A DNA stretch of 7,651 nucleotides from JBHIET01 sp046760785 (GTDB lineage: Bacteria > Chloroflexota > Anaerolineae > B4-G1). Below, piece by piece: positions 1 to 5,630 of the stretch. Both the position numbers and the translations under genes were made by a program. The notes beneath the pieces were generated by a model that was not told the DNA's origin, did not search any database, and worked only from the letters and a program-made list of their open reading frames with translations. Location of the stretch: contig JBHIET010000110.1 in assembly GCA_046760785.1 (NCBI GenBank), positions 1 to 7,651 of the forward strand. The letters run 5' to 3'. Each line of letters opens with the position of its first letter. Positions within the stretch are counted from its first letter, which is position 1.

Positions 1-64
1 TACGCTGCTCAGGCTGAGTAGTGACGTCTTTTGGACAGATTATGAAAGGGTCTCAAGTTGCAAC

Positions 65-98
65 AAAAAAGCGCGGGGCCTTGAGTCAGACCCCGCGC
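65..98 (-). terminator. Rho-independent terminator of the small minus-strand gene
   Basis: The plus strand shows six A residues (65-70), then GCGCGGGG (71-78), a 12-nt loop and CCCCGCGC (91-98). Read on the minus strand this is a perfect 8-bp, all-GC stem followed by a run of six T residues, the classic form of an intrinsic terminator. It begins 19 nt after the stop codon of the small minus-strand ORF at 118-402 and supports that ORF being a transcribed unit. There is no T run on the plus-strand side, so it appears to act in one direction. Confidence 0.88.
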
Positions 99-117
99 TC
101 CTCGCCAACTGAGGAAA

Positions 118-402
118 TCATGTGTTTCCACGCACCTCCTCCCCTGGCGAGGATTCGGGCTCGTACCTCAGGACCGACCACAGCGCCGTCGAAAACTCGA
201 CAGGGCTTGCGGCATTTTTCTGGTAAAGTGCCGTCAACTTTGAGAGCACCTGCTTTGCAATGCAGGCTCTGGTGACCTCGGCCGTGGTACACTCCTGCGC
301 TTCGGCCTGCTGTGTGTGATTCCTCGGGTATCCCAGGTATGTGTTCATCGCAATCAAAATTATACCATATCCTGTATCTGTGGCAAGGGCACATTCCCTC
401 AT
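118..402 (-). CDS. Small hypothetical protein (94 aa) with its own RBS and terminator
   Basis: I do not recognise the family. The ATG at 402-400 is preceded by GAGGA (412-408) with a 5-nt spacer, a good Shine-Dalgarno match, and the stop at 118 is followed closely by a strong minus-strand terminator at 98-65. That arrangement is why this frame is chosen over the overlapping 102-codon frame at 86-394, whose stop lies inside the terminator stem. The product has a short hydrophobic stretch near residues 12-20 (YGIILIAMN), then a likely helical middle (about residues 40-75, rich in A, K, L and V) and an acidic, Gly/Pro-containing tail (about 80-94). There is no obvious signal peptide, zinc-binding cluster or DNA-binding helix-turn-helix. 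It is divergent from the plus-strand operon that starts at 636. The region could instead be a non-coding RNA ending at the same terminator. Confidence 0.5.
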   Translation of the reverse strand: MRECALATDTGYGIILIAMNTYLGYPRNHTQQAEAQECTTAEVTRACIAKQVLSKLTALYQKNAASPVEFSTALWSVLRYEPESSPGEEVRGNT

Positions 403-416
403 GCTCTTCCTCTGGC

Positions 417-445
417 TTGGACTGCGACTGTATGTGTGCTATACT
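417..445 (+). promoter_or_regulatory. Sigma-70-type promoter, extended -10, for the SCP2 gene
   Basis: TTGGAC at 417-422 and TATACT at 440-445 are separated by exactly 17 bp. The -10 box is preceded by TGC, an extended -10 element. Transcription should start near 452, giving a leader of about 185 nt before the ATG at 636. That leader carries the palindromic repeat at 494-540 and a small GCCAG/CTGGC hairpin (556-569). The -35 box starts only 15 nt from the start codon of the divergent small gene, so the two transcription units probably share this control region. No equally good promoter was found for the minus strand. Confidence 0.6.
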
Positions 446-493
446 TACGATATGAGTTACTTGCTCAGGCTACAGCCGCACCCGCCTGAAAGA

Positions 494-540
494 GCTTGTC
501 CTGAGCGCCTCGACTGAGCTCGGCGAAGTCTGTCGAAGGG
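494..540. repeat. Palindromic intergenic repeat of the GCTTGTCCTGAGC...GTCGAAGGG type
   Basis: The stretch opens with GCTTGTCCTGAGC and closes with GTCGAAGGG. Sequences ending in these two motifs are familiar to me as a dispersed intergenic repeat in many environmental bacterial genomes. It contains an inverted pair TCGAC (510-514) and GTCGA (532-536), and GAGC/GCTC (503-506 and 518-521), so a stem-loop is possible in RNA. It lies in the 5' leader of the SCP2 gene. The family assignment is from memory of the motif; only the inverted repeats are visible here. Confidence 0.45.
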
Positions 541-622
541 CCACTGCTGGGTCGGGCCAGCTACCTGGCACCGCCTGGCTTCGATTGTGCTCAGCCCAAG
601 GTTTATGGCGGCGCGGTCAAAA

Positions 623-628
623 AAGGAG
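623..628 (+). promoter_or_regulatory. Ribosome binding site that fixes the SCP2 start at 636
   Basis: AAGGAG lies 7 nt before the ATG at 636. An in-frame ATG at 585 would add 17 residues, many of them Arg, Gln or Gly, ahead of the SCP2-like sequence, and it has no comparable upstream site. The internal ATG is therefore taken as the true start. Confidence 0.8.
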
Positions 629-635
629 ACGCCCT

Positions 636-1859
636 ATGCCAGTTTTCCGTGACACCGAGCACCTATATCAGGTCCTGGGCGCATTGTTCGAACGGGTCTC
701 TGCCGAGCCGGCGATTGCCGACCGGCTGCTGGAAGGCAAGCTGGTCGTCCGCTTCCGCTTCACCGACCCGGAGGGCGCGGTGACGATTGACCTGCGACAG
801 GCTCCCATCACGTACACTTTTGGCGAATCGGACCTGGAACCCGATGTGGAGATGATCCAGTCGGGCGACACTACGCACCAATTCTGGCTGGGGCGACTCA
901 ACGTGGCACGGGCCATCGCCACGCGCAAGGTTATCTCACGCGGCTCGGTGCCCAAGGCTCTGGCACTGCTGCCGGCGGTCAAACCCGCCTTCGAGATCTA
1001 TCCCCAGGTGCTCCACGAGTTGGGTTACGAGGAGATGATTCCAGAGGAAAGGAGGAAGGGAAGAGATAAGGGAAAAGAGGGACGCTTAATCCGATTACTC
1101 GGTCGTCTACGGGCGCCGGGAGGCGTTGCGCCGGTGGACATAAACTACGGGACATTGAACCGCCACTTTATCCCACTGGTCGAAGACATACCCGACGACT
1201 TGTGGCGCGTCGAGCTGCGACCACACCGAGACCGTTCACCTCTACCGGCCTGCGCCACGCCAGCCAGCAACCCGCGAGATCACGTATTCCAACCTGGCCT
1301 GATCATTATCGCCCCTGGAACGCCCTACGACGCCAAGGGGTTGCTCAAGGCGGCGATCCGCTCCAACAACCCGGTGCTATTCTTCGAGAACAAGCTGCTC
1401 TACACCGCCATCGGCCCCGTGCCGGAGGAAGAGTACATTGTGCCCATCGGTGTCGCCGAGGTCAAGAGAGCCGGCGATGACGTGACGCTGGTCGCGATCG
1501 GGGCCATGGTCGGTCTGGCGCTGGAGGCTGCCGAGACGTTGGGCGGTGAGGGGATCAGCGTCGAAGTCGTGGATCCGCGCACGCTCGTTCCCTGCGACTG
1601 GGCGACGGTTGTACGCCCCGTGGTCAGGACCGGGCGGCTGGTGGTGACCGAACCGGGCCCGCTGACCCACGGCTTTGGCGCGGAGGTCGTGGCCCGCGTG
1701 GCCGGAGTCGGGCTGGGTGCACTCAAGGCTCCGCCTCGCCGGGTGGCCGGCGCCGACGTGCCTATACCATACAACCGCGCGCTGGAAAACGCGGCCCTGC
1801 CGGACGTGGAGGACGTATTAAAGGCGCTGCGCGCCGTTCTCGCGTCGCCAACTAACTGA
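636..1859 (+). CDS. Chimeric protein: SCP2-like lipid-carrier domain joined to a truncated E1-beta (2-oxoacid dehydrogenase) C-terminal part
   Basis: The product is 407 aa. Residues 1-135 resemble bacterial SCP2 sterol-carrier-like domains: a start of the form FRDTEHLYQVLGALFERV, a central strand-rich part around residues 35-75, and a helical end with QFWLGRLNVARAI (82-94) and a C-terminal GYEEMIPEE. Residues about 135-218 are a linker of uncertain origin that begins with a Lys/Arg/Glu-rich stretch encoded by a polypurine tract. Residues 219-403 closely follow the E1 beta subunit of pyruvate/branched-chain 2-oxoacid dehydrogenase: PGLIIIAPGTPYDAKGLLKA, then FFENKLLY (249-256), then PEEEYIVPIG (263-272), VEVVDPRTLVP (309-319) and GFGAEVVARVA (346-356). 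About the first 125-130 residues of a normal E1 beta (about 325 aa) are missing, including the part that contacts thiamine diphosphate, so E1 activity is not expected. The SCP2 part may still fold. No E1 alpha, E2 or E3 gene is adjacent. The MBL-fold gene follows after 18 nt. Confidence 0.75.
   Translation: MPVFRDTEHLYQVLGALFERVSAEPAIADRLLEGKLVVRFRFTDPEGAVTIDLRQAPITYTFGESDLEPDVEMIQSGDTTHQFWLGRLNVARAIATRKVISRGSVPKALALLPAVKPAFEIYPQVLHELGYEEMIPEERRKGRDKGKEGRLIRLLGRLRAPGGVAPVDINYGTLNRHFIPLVEDIPDDLWRVELRPHRDRSPLPACATPASNPRDHVFQPGLIIIAPGTPYDAKGLLKAAIRSNNPVLFFENKLLYTAIGPVPEEEYIVPIGVAEVKRAGDDVTLVAIGAMVGLALEAAETLGGEGISVEVVDPRTLVPCDWATVVRPVVRTGRLVVTEPGPLTHGFGAEVVARVAGVGLGALKAPPRRVAGADVPIPYNRALENAALPDVEDVLKALRAVLASPTN
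1044..1080 (+). repeat. Polypurine low-complexity tract inside the chimeric ORF
   Basis: A run of about 37 nt of nearly pure A and G, broken by a single T, encodes the Arg/Lys/Glu/Gly-rich segment at about residues 137-149 of the SCP2/E1-beta ORF. It sits exactly where the SCP2 domain should end, and its composition differs sharply from the GC-rich codons on both sides. It may be former intergenic sequence or an insertion that removed the SCP2 stop codon. Confidence 0.5.
1273..1859 (+). pseudogene. Remnant of an E1-beta (pdhB/acoB/bkdB-like) gene with an internal deletion and frame change
   Basis: This entry marks the E1-beta portion inside the chimeric ORF. In the +1 frame relative to that ORF, codons 1273-1293 read REITYSN, the usual opening of E1 beta proteins (M-x-REITYxxA-x-NEAL). 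That frame stops at TGA 1300-1302. From 1293 the main frame begins PGLIIIAPGTPYDAKG, which corresponds to about residue 130 of a normal E1 beta. The two pieces meet at about 1290-1296, so roughly 120 codons were lost and the frame shifted. No ATG precedes REITYSN at the usual distance, so the original start is also gone or the gene was fused upstream. The remaining C-terminal domain is the part that in intact enzymes helps the subunit interface. Read as decayed, although the C-terminal frame is still open to its natural end. Confidence 0.6.
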
Positions 1860-1877
1860 CAATCCTGAAAAGCAAGA

Positions 1878-2663
1878 ATGCAACTGACCTGGTACGGCAC
1901 GGCTGGTTTCCGCCTTGAGACGGCTGGACGCGTCTTCCTGATTGACCCGTACCTGAGCCGCAACGAGGCGGCCCGCCCGGCTCTGGCAATCGGCCCGGCG
2001 GACGTGACCGAAGGGAGCGAGATCTATCTTTCACACGGGCACTTCGACCACATGGCCGACGTGCCGCAAATCGTCTGCCAGACCGGCGCGACCGTGTATT
2101 GCTCGCAGGAAGCAGCAGGGGCGCTGCACAGGCAGGGCGTAGATGAGGCGCACATTGCAGTAGCGCGAGACGGCGGCTCCTTCGACTTCGGCGCCTACCG
2201 GGCGCAGTGCTTCAACAGCACACACGTTAAGTTCGACCCGCCCCTGCTCGCGGCGACGCTGTACCACTCGCTGCCGCAACTACCCTCGCTCTTGCCGTTA
2301 TCACGTGACTGGCCGAAGGGCCAGGTGCTCACCTGGCGCTTTACACTGGCGGCGGAGGGCGACCGAATCGCGCAGCACTTCGGCAGCGCTGGCTGCACAG
2401 AGGATGAACTGGCCCGGCTGGCCAAAATGGACGCGCCGGACGTGTTGATGGTCCCTCTACAAGGCCACACCCACATTTGCCGGATCGCGGGCCGCATTGT
2501 GGGGCGGCTCCGTCCGCGTGTCGTGATTCCGCACCACCACGACGATTTCTACCCGCCGATTTCGCGGATGGTGGACATAGCGCCATTCGTGGAGGCGATG
2601 AGGGTCATCGCGCCCCCCGTCGAAGTCATAGAGTTGCCGATGTGCGAGGTCATAGAAGCCTAG
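1878..2663 (+). CDS. MBL-fold metal-dependent hydrolase (UlaG/UPF0173-like)
   Basis: The product is 261 aa and cytosolic, with no signal peptide. It opens with the strand pattern typical of the UlaG-like branch (LTWYGTAGFRLE, residues 3-14, then FLIDPYLS, 20-27). The metal-binding signature SHGHFDH gives H53, H55, D57 and H58. A further candidate ligand is H116 in NSTHVKFD (113-120), and a final histidine-rich block, PHHHDDFYPP, lies at 218-227. The site where many family members have a bridging Asp reads HFGSAG (167-172). The segment PLQGHTHICRIAGRIV (193-208) adds two more histidines before the last block. Relatives include ascorbate-6-phosphate lactonase and many uncharacterised proteins; the substrate cannot be read from sequence. 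It starts 18 nt after the preceding stop with only a weak purine-rich RBS (AGCAAGA), so it is probably co-transcribed and perhaps translationally linked. Confidence 0.88.
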   Translation: MQLTWYGTAGFRLETAGRVFLIDPYLSRNEAARPALAIGPADVTEGSEIYLSHGHFDHMADVPQIVCQTGATVYCSQEAAGALHRQGVDEAHIAVARDGGSFDFGAYRAQCFNSTHVKFDPPLLAATLYHSLPQLPSLLPLSRDWPKGQVLTWRFTLAAEGDRIAQHFGSAGCTEDELARLAKMDAPDVLMVPLQGHTHICRIAGRIVGRLRPRVVIPHHHDDFYPPISRMVDIAPFVEAMRVIAPPVEVIELPMCEVIEA

Positions 2664-2722
2664 CTTACTCCTTGGTGTGGAGCGTATCGAAACCAAACGA
2701 GAGGGATACAGGCAAGGCAGAA

Positions 2723-4150
2723 ATGAGTGAGATGGCATCAAACGACAAGCTGCGTCTTGGCCAGCCCGGCCTGCCCTACGCCCGGTTCGTCGGGGGGACG
2801 CTGGTGCTGGAAGGAGTGGCTCGCGCTATCACGCCGCCAGCCCCTTTCCAGTGGATCAACGCCAAGTGGCGCTGCCCGGCCGTCTACTATCGCACCGTGC
2901 GACCCTGGCTCAGGCAGCAAGGTATCCGTAACCGCATTCCCCGCTGGCGCAAGCTGTCACTCAGCCTCCACGACAATCGGGAACCGCACCTTTATCAGAT
3001 CGAGGCCCTCCGGGCCTGGCTGGACGCCGGCCGCTGGGGCAGCGTCGTCCTGCCCACCGGCGCGGGGAAGACCTTCCTGGCCTTGCGGGCTATCGCCCAC
3101 AGCGCGGTCAGCACGCTGATCGTCGTGCCGACGCTTGACCTGTTGCACCAATGGTACGCCCGCCTGGAGAATGCGTTCGACCTGCCCGTCGGCGTCTGGT
3201 ATGGGCAGGAGAAGCGGCTGGAGCCGATCACGGTGACCACGTACCCCAGCGGTTGGGCCCACGCCGAGAGCCTGGGCGACCAGTTCAAGCTGCTCATCTT
3301 TGACGAAATCCACCACCTGCCTGCACCCTCCTGGCACGAGATCGCGCTGATGTGCGCCGCTCCTTATCGCCTGGGCCTGACCGCCACCTATCCCGAGGCC
3401 GAGAAACCGGGTTTTCTTTCTGCTGAAGACCCCGTGACTCTGCTGGACGAGCTGGTCGGCCCGGTGGTCTATCGCAAGCAGATTGACGACCTGACCGGCG
3501 AGCAATTGGCCGAGTACCGCACCCAGCGCATCCGGGTGGACTTGACGCCCGAGGAGCGGGCTGCCTACGACGCTGCCTACGCCACCTACACCGGCTACGT
3601 ACGCGAAGCCCGCCTGCGTGAGCGACACGGTCCCGGCTGGTGGGGTGAGTTCACGCGGCGCAGCGCGTATGAGGCTCCGGCACGCCGGGCCAAGGTGGCC
3701 GAGTTGAAGCTGAAGGAAATCGTCCAGCAGGCGAGTGGCAAACTGGAGATCCTCGACCGGTTGCTGCGGGAACACCCTGACCAGCAGATGCTCATCTTTA
3801 CCGCACACAACCGCTTCGCCTACGAGATCGCCCGGCGACATCTGATCCCTGTCATCACCTATCAGACCAAGGCTGCCGAGCGAAAAGCCGTTCTTGAAGG
3901 CTTCCGAGCGGGCGTGTATCGGGCTATCGTCACCTCCAAGGTGCTCAACGAGGGGGTAGATGTGCCCGAGGCAAAAATCGCCGTGGTGCTGGGGGGCAGC
4001 GCCAGCGCCCGCGAGTACGTCCAGCGGCTGGGACGGGTGCTGCGCAAGCGGGGCAACGCGCAGGCCCTGCTCTACGAGGTGATCGTGCGCAAGACGGTGG
4101 ACGAGCACATTGCCCAGCGGCGAAAACCCCAAAAGACAAATGGTAAATGA
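2723..4150 (+). CDS. xpb: XPB/Rad25-family SF2 DNA helicase
   Basis: The product is 475 aa, close to archaeal XPB length. Residues about 20-85 form an N-terminal segment in the place of the XPB damage-recognition domain. RecA-like domain 1 has PHLYQIEAL (88-96), Walker A PTGAGKT (111-117), motif Ia VVPTLDLLHQW (134-144), the DEIH box (194-197) and motif III LTAT (219-222). The segment after LTAT reads YPEAEKPG, where canonical XPB has a RED motif. Residues about 277-335 form an insert in the place of the thumb. RecA-like domain 2 has QMLIFTAHNRFAYEIA (355-370), TSKVLNEGVDVPEA (404-417) and motif VI QRLGRVLRKR (434-443). It should be an ATP-driven 3'-5' translocase that opens DNA for the adjacent nuclease. 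The ATG at 2723 has AAGG 5 nt upstream; the frame is open back to 2477, but that part overlaps the MBL gene and reads as non-native sequence. An ATG at 2732 is also possible. Confidence 0.92.
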   Translation: MSEMASNDKLRLGQPGLPYARFVGGTLVLEGVARAITPPAPFQWINAKWRCPAVYYRTVRPWLRQQGIRNRIPRWRKLSLSLHDNREPHLYQIEALRAWLDAGRWGSVVLPTGAGKTFLALRAIAHSAVSTLIVVPTLDLLHQWYARLENAFDLPVGVWYGQEKRLEPITVTTYPSGWAHAESLGDQFKLLIFDEIHHLPAPSWHEIALMCAAPYRLGLTATYPEAEKPGFLSAEDPVTLLDELVGPVVYRKQIDDLTGEQLAEYRTQRIRVDLTPEERAAYDAAYATYTGYVREARLRERHGPGWWGEFTRRSAYEAPARRAKVAELKLKEIVQQASGKLEILDRLLREHPDQQMLIFTAHNRFAYEIARRHLIPVITYQTKAAERKAVLEGFRAGVYRAIVTSKVLNEGVDVPEAKIAVVLGGSASAREYVQRLGRVLRKRGNAQALLYEVIVRKTVDEHIAQRRKPQKTNGK

Positions 4151-4153
4151 CAA

Positions 4154-5443
4154 ATGCTCAAATCTGAACTCGTCAGAGCGCGGCTGGTGGTGCGCGATGG
4201 GCAGGTCTGGACCCGGTCTCTGCCGGCCGACTATCGCTACCTGATCATCGCTGGTGAACTGATTGGCCTGTTTCAGCGGCACGTCGGGCGTAGCCGGGGC
4301 GTGCTGGCCGAGGCCCTGCGCAATTATGAAGGGGACAGTCTGGATTACCCGGTGATCCGGGGCCTGGCAGCGGTGATCGAGACCCGCTGCACGTTTGCTT
4401 CGGCTTTGCTCGGCACAGGTGGCAGTGACCCGCCGGTCAACCCTGCCGACCTGCGCACAGCCCTTTTCCGCCGGGGGCCAGTGACGCGCAAGCAGGACCT
4501 GTTCAGCCAGGCCACCCGCAAGCAGGTTCTGGCCGAGGCGGCAGCTCAATTCGACCTGACCGCCGAGCAGGTTGAAGCCGCTCTCTTCGCCGACCTGGCC
4601 GAGGAGCAGATTCTCCTTGACCCCGGCGAGCCTCTGGCTCCCGGTGACCTCATCGCCCGCTACAACCTGGAGTTGGCTCGCGGCCTGCTTTACTGGGCGC
4701 GCGAAGTGCGGCTGCGGGTTCACGATGGCTACAAGCATCTCTTCAAGTACATCAAACTCTTCAAGCTGATGTATACTATTCGCCCGCTTGCTGGTGGCGA
4801 CGGCTACCACATTACCCTGCACGGCCCCATCTCGCCTTTTGTGAAGTCAACCATTCGCTACGGGGTGCAGTTTGCCAAGTTCTTGCCCGCGTTGCTGCTG
4901 TGCCAGCACTGGCAGATGGAGGCGGACGTGCAGCCACCCGGCGTGCGCAGCCGTGATCCCCTCCGATACACCCTGGATGACCGGACTGACCTGCGTACCC
5001 ATTTCAAGGCTTCCGGCCCCTTCGACAGCCAACTGGAGGCCGACTTTGCGGCCGAGTTTGAGGCCAAGTACGGCGGTGCCAGGCGGCAGTGGGGACTGGC
5101 CCGCGAGGACGAGTTGATCCTGGTGGGGGATACAGTGATGATCCCCGACTTTTCCTTCACCCACCGCAAAGATGGGCGGCGGGCGCTGCTGGAGATCGTC
5201 GGGTTTTGGCACCCGGACTACCTGCGCCGCAAACTGGCCAAGGTTCGCCAGGCGGGGCGACGGGATCTGATCCTGTTGGTGTACAAGAACGCCAACGTGG
5301 CTGAAGGGCAGTTCGAGGCCGCATCGGCGGGTGAAGTGCTGACTTTCGTGCGCAAGCCGATTCTCAAGGACGTGCTGGCGGCTGTCGAGCGTTGTGCAGT
5401 GCGCCCGGATATGGAAACGGAACCAGGCGGCGAAGGAGCGTAA
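4154..5443 (+). CDS. bax1: Bax1-like (DUF790) nuclease, partner of XPB
   Basis: The product is 429 aa, in the range of archaeal Bax1. The N-terminal half (about 1-180) is the DUF790 region, with GDLIARYNLELARGLLYWA at 164-182. The middle (about 195-260) has the pattern KYIKLFKLMYTI, then LHGPISPF and IRYGVQFAKFLPALL, followed by HWQMEADV. A PD-(D/E)XK nuclease domain follows: FDSQLEADF (290-298), WGLAREDELI (313-322), IPDFSF (330-335) and LLEIVGFWHPDYLRRKLAKV (345-364). Candidate catalytic residues are E295, D332 and E347. In archaea Bax1 binds XPB and cuts DNA beside the bubble that XPB opens, an arrangement compared with eukaryotic XPB-XPG in excision repair. The ATG lies 3 nt after the helicase stop and has no clear RBS of its own, so translation is probably coupled and the two proteins made in step. 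A terminator follows at 5460-5502. Confidence 0.92.
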   Translation: MLKSELVRARLVVRDGQVWTRSLPADYRYLIIAGELIGLFQRHVGRSRGVLAEALRNYEGDSLDYPVIRGLAAVIETRCTFASALLGTGGSDPPVNPADLRTALFRRGPVTRKQDLFSQATRKQVLAEAAAQFDLTAEQVEAALFADLAEEQILLDPGEPLAPGDLIARYNLELARGLLYWAREVRLRVHDGYKHLFKYIKLFKLMYTIRPLAGGDGYHITLHGPISPFVKSTIRYGVQFAKFLPALLLCQHWQMEADVQPPGVRSRDPLRYTLDDRTDLRTHFKASGPFDSQLEADFAAEFEAKYGGARRQWGLAREDELILVGDTVMIPDFSFTHRKDGRRALLEIVGFWHPDYLRRKLAKVRQAGRRDLILLVYKNANVAEGQFEAASAGEVLTFVRKPILKDVLAAVERCAVRPDMETEPGGEGA

Positions 5444-5459
5444 TCGGAGGTAGAAATCC

Positions 5460-5502
5460 AACAGGGCTGCCCAGCTTCACAGCCAGCGAGCGGCCCTGTT
5501 TT
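5460..5502 (+). terminator. Probable terminator after the xpb-bax1 operon
   Basis: AACAGGGC (5460-5467) pairs perfectly with GCCCTGTT (5493-5500), and four T residues (5499-5502) follow the stem on the plus strand. The stem is 8 bp, but the loop is long (25 nt) and the T run short, so strength is uncertain. It lies 16 nt after the bax1 stop. On the minus strand the same hairpin sits about 40 nt downstream of the tRNA gene and is followed by a weaker T-rich stretch, so it may also end the tRNA transcript. Confidence 0.5.
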
Positions 5503-5540
5503 GCACGTTGCACCGTTACAATCGAGGCACAACAGACCAA

Positions 5541-5612
5541 TGGCGACGGGCAGATTCGAACTGCCAACCAAGGGCTTATGAGTCCCCTGCTCTGCCATTG
5601 AGCTACGTCGCC
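5541..5612 (-). tRNA. tRNA-Met (anticodon CAT), elongator type
   Basis: The minus strand folds into a complete 72-nt cloverleaf. The acceptor stem GGCGACG/CGTCGCC has 7 perfect pairs with discriminator A. The D stem is GCTC/GAGC with a 7-nt loop containing GG. The T stem GGCAG/CTGCC is perfect with loop TTCGAAT. The anticodon loop is CTCATAA with anticodon CAT (5578-5580 on the plus strand), and the variable region has 5 nt. The perfect first acceptor pair and the GCAGGGGACTCATAA pattern fit elongator methionine tRNA rather than initiator; a tRNA-Ile2 with lysidine at position 34 is the main alternative. The anticodon stem has a non-canonical A31-G39 contact. CCA is not encoded and must be added after transcription. 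Confidence 0.94.
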
Positions 5613-5630
5613 CTATAATTCAGCGTGCAG

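Noticed and set aside
86..394. Alternative 102-codon minus-strand frame overlapping the small gene
   Set aside because: Its stop falls inside the terminator stem and it has no RBS as good as that of the 118-402 frame.
1400..1963. 187-codon minus-strand frame opposite the E1-beta and MBL genes
   Set aside because: Ser/Thr/Pro-rich shadow of conserved plus-strand sequence, with no recognisable motif.
2477..2722. N-terminal extension of the helicase frame by 82 codons
   Set aside because: It overlaps the end of the MBL-fold gene, reads as Arg/Pro/Ser-rich shadow sequence, and lacks an RBS. XPB-like sequence begins only after the ATG at 2723.
2664..2722. Possible terminator or promoter between the MBL and helicase genes
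   Set aside because: Only a 5-bp TTGGT/ACCAA pairing and no T run. No -35/-10 pair with acceptable spacing was seen.
2957..4822. A 621-codon open frame on the minus strand opposite xpb and bax1
   Set aside because: It lies antisense to two well-recognised proteins and crosses their junction. Its translation is compositionally odd (rich in Gln, Val, Gly and His) with no recognisable domain. It is a by-product of GC-rich codon use.
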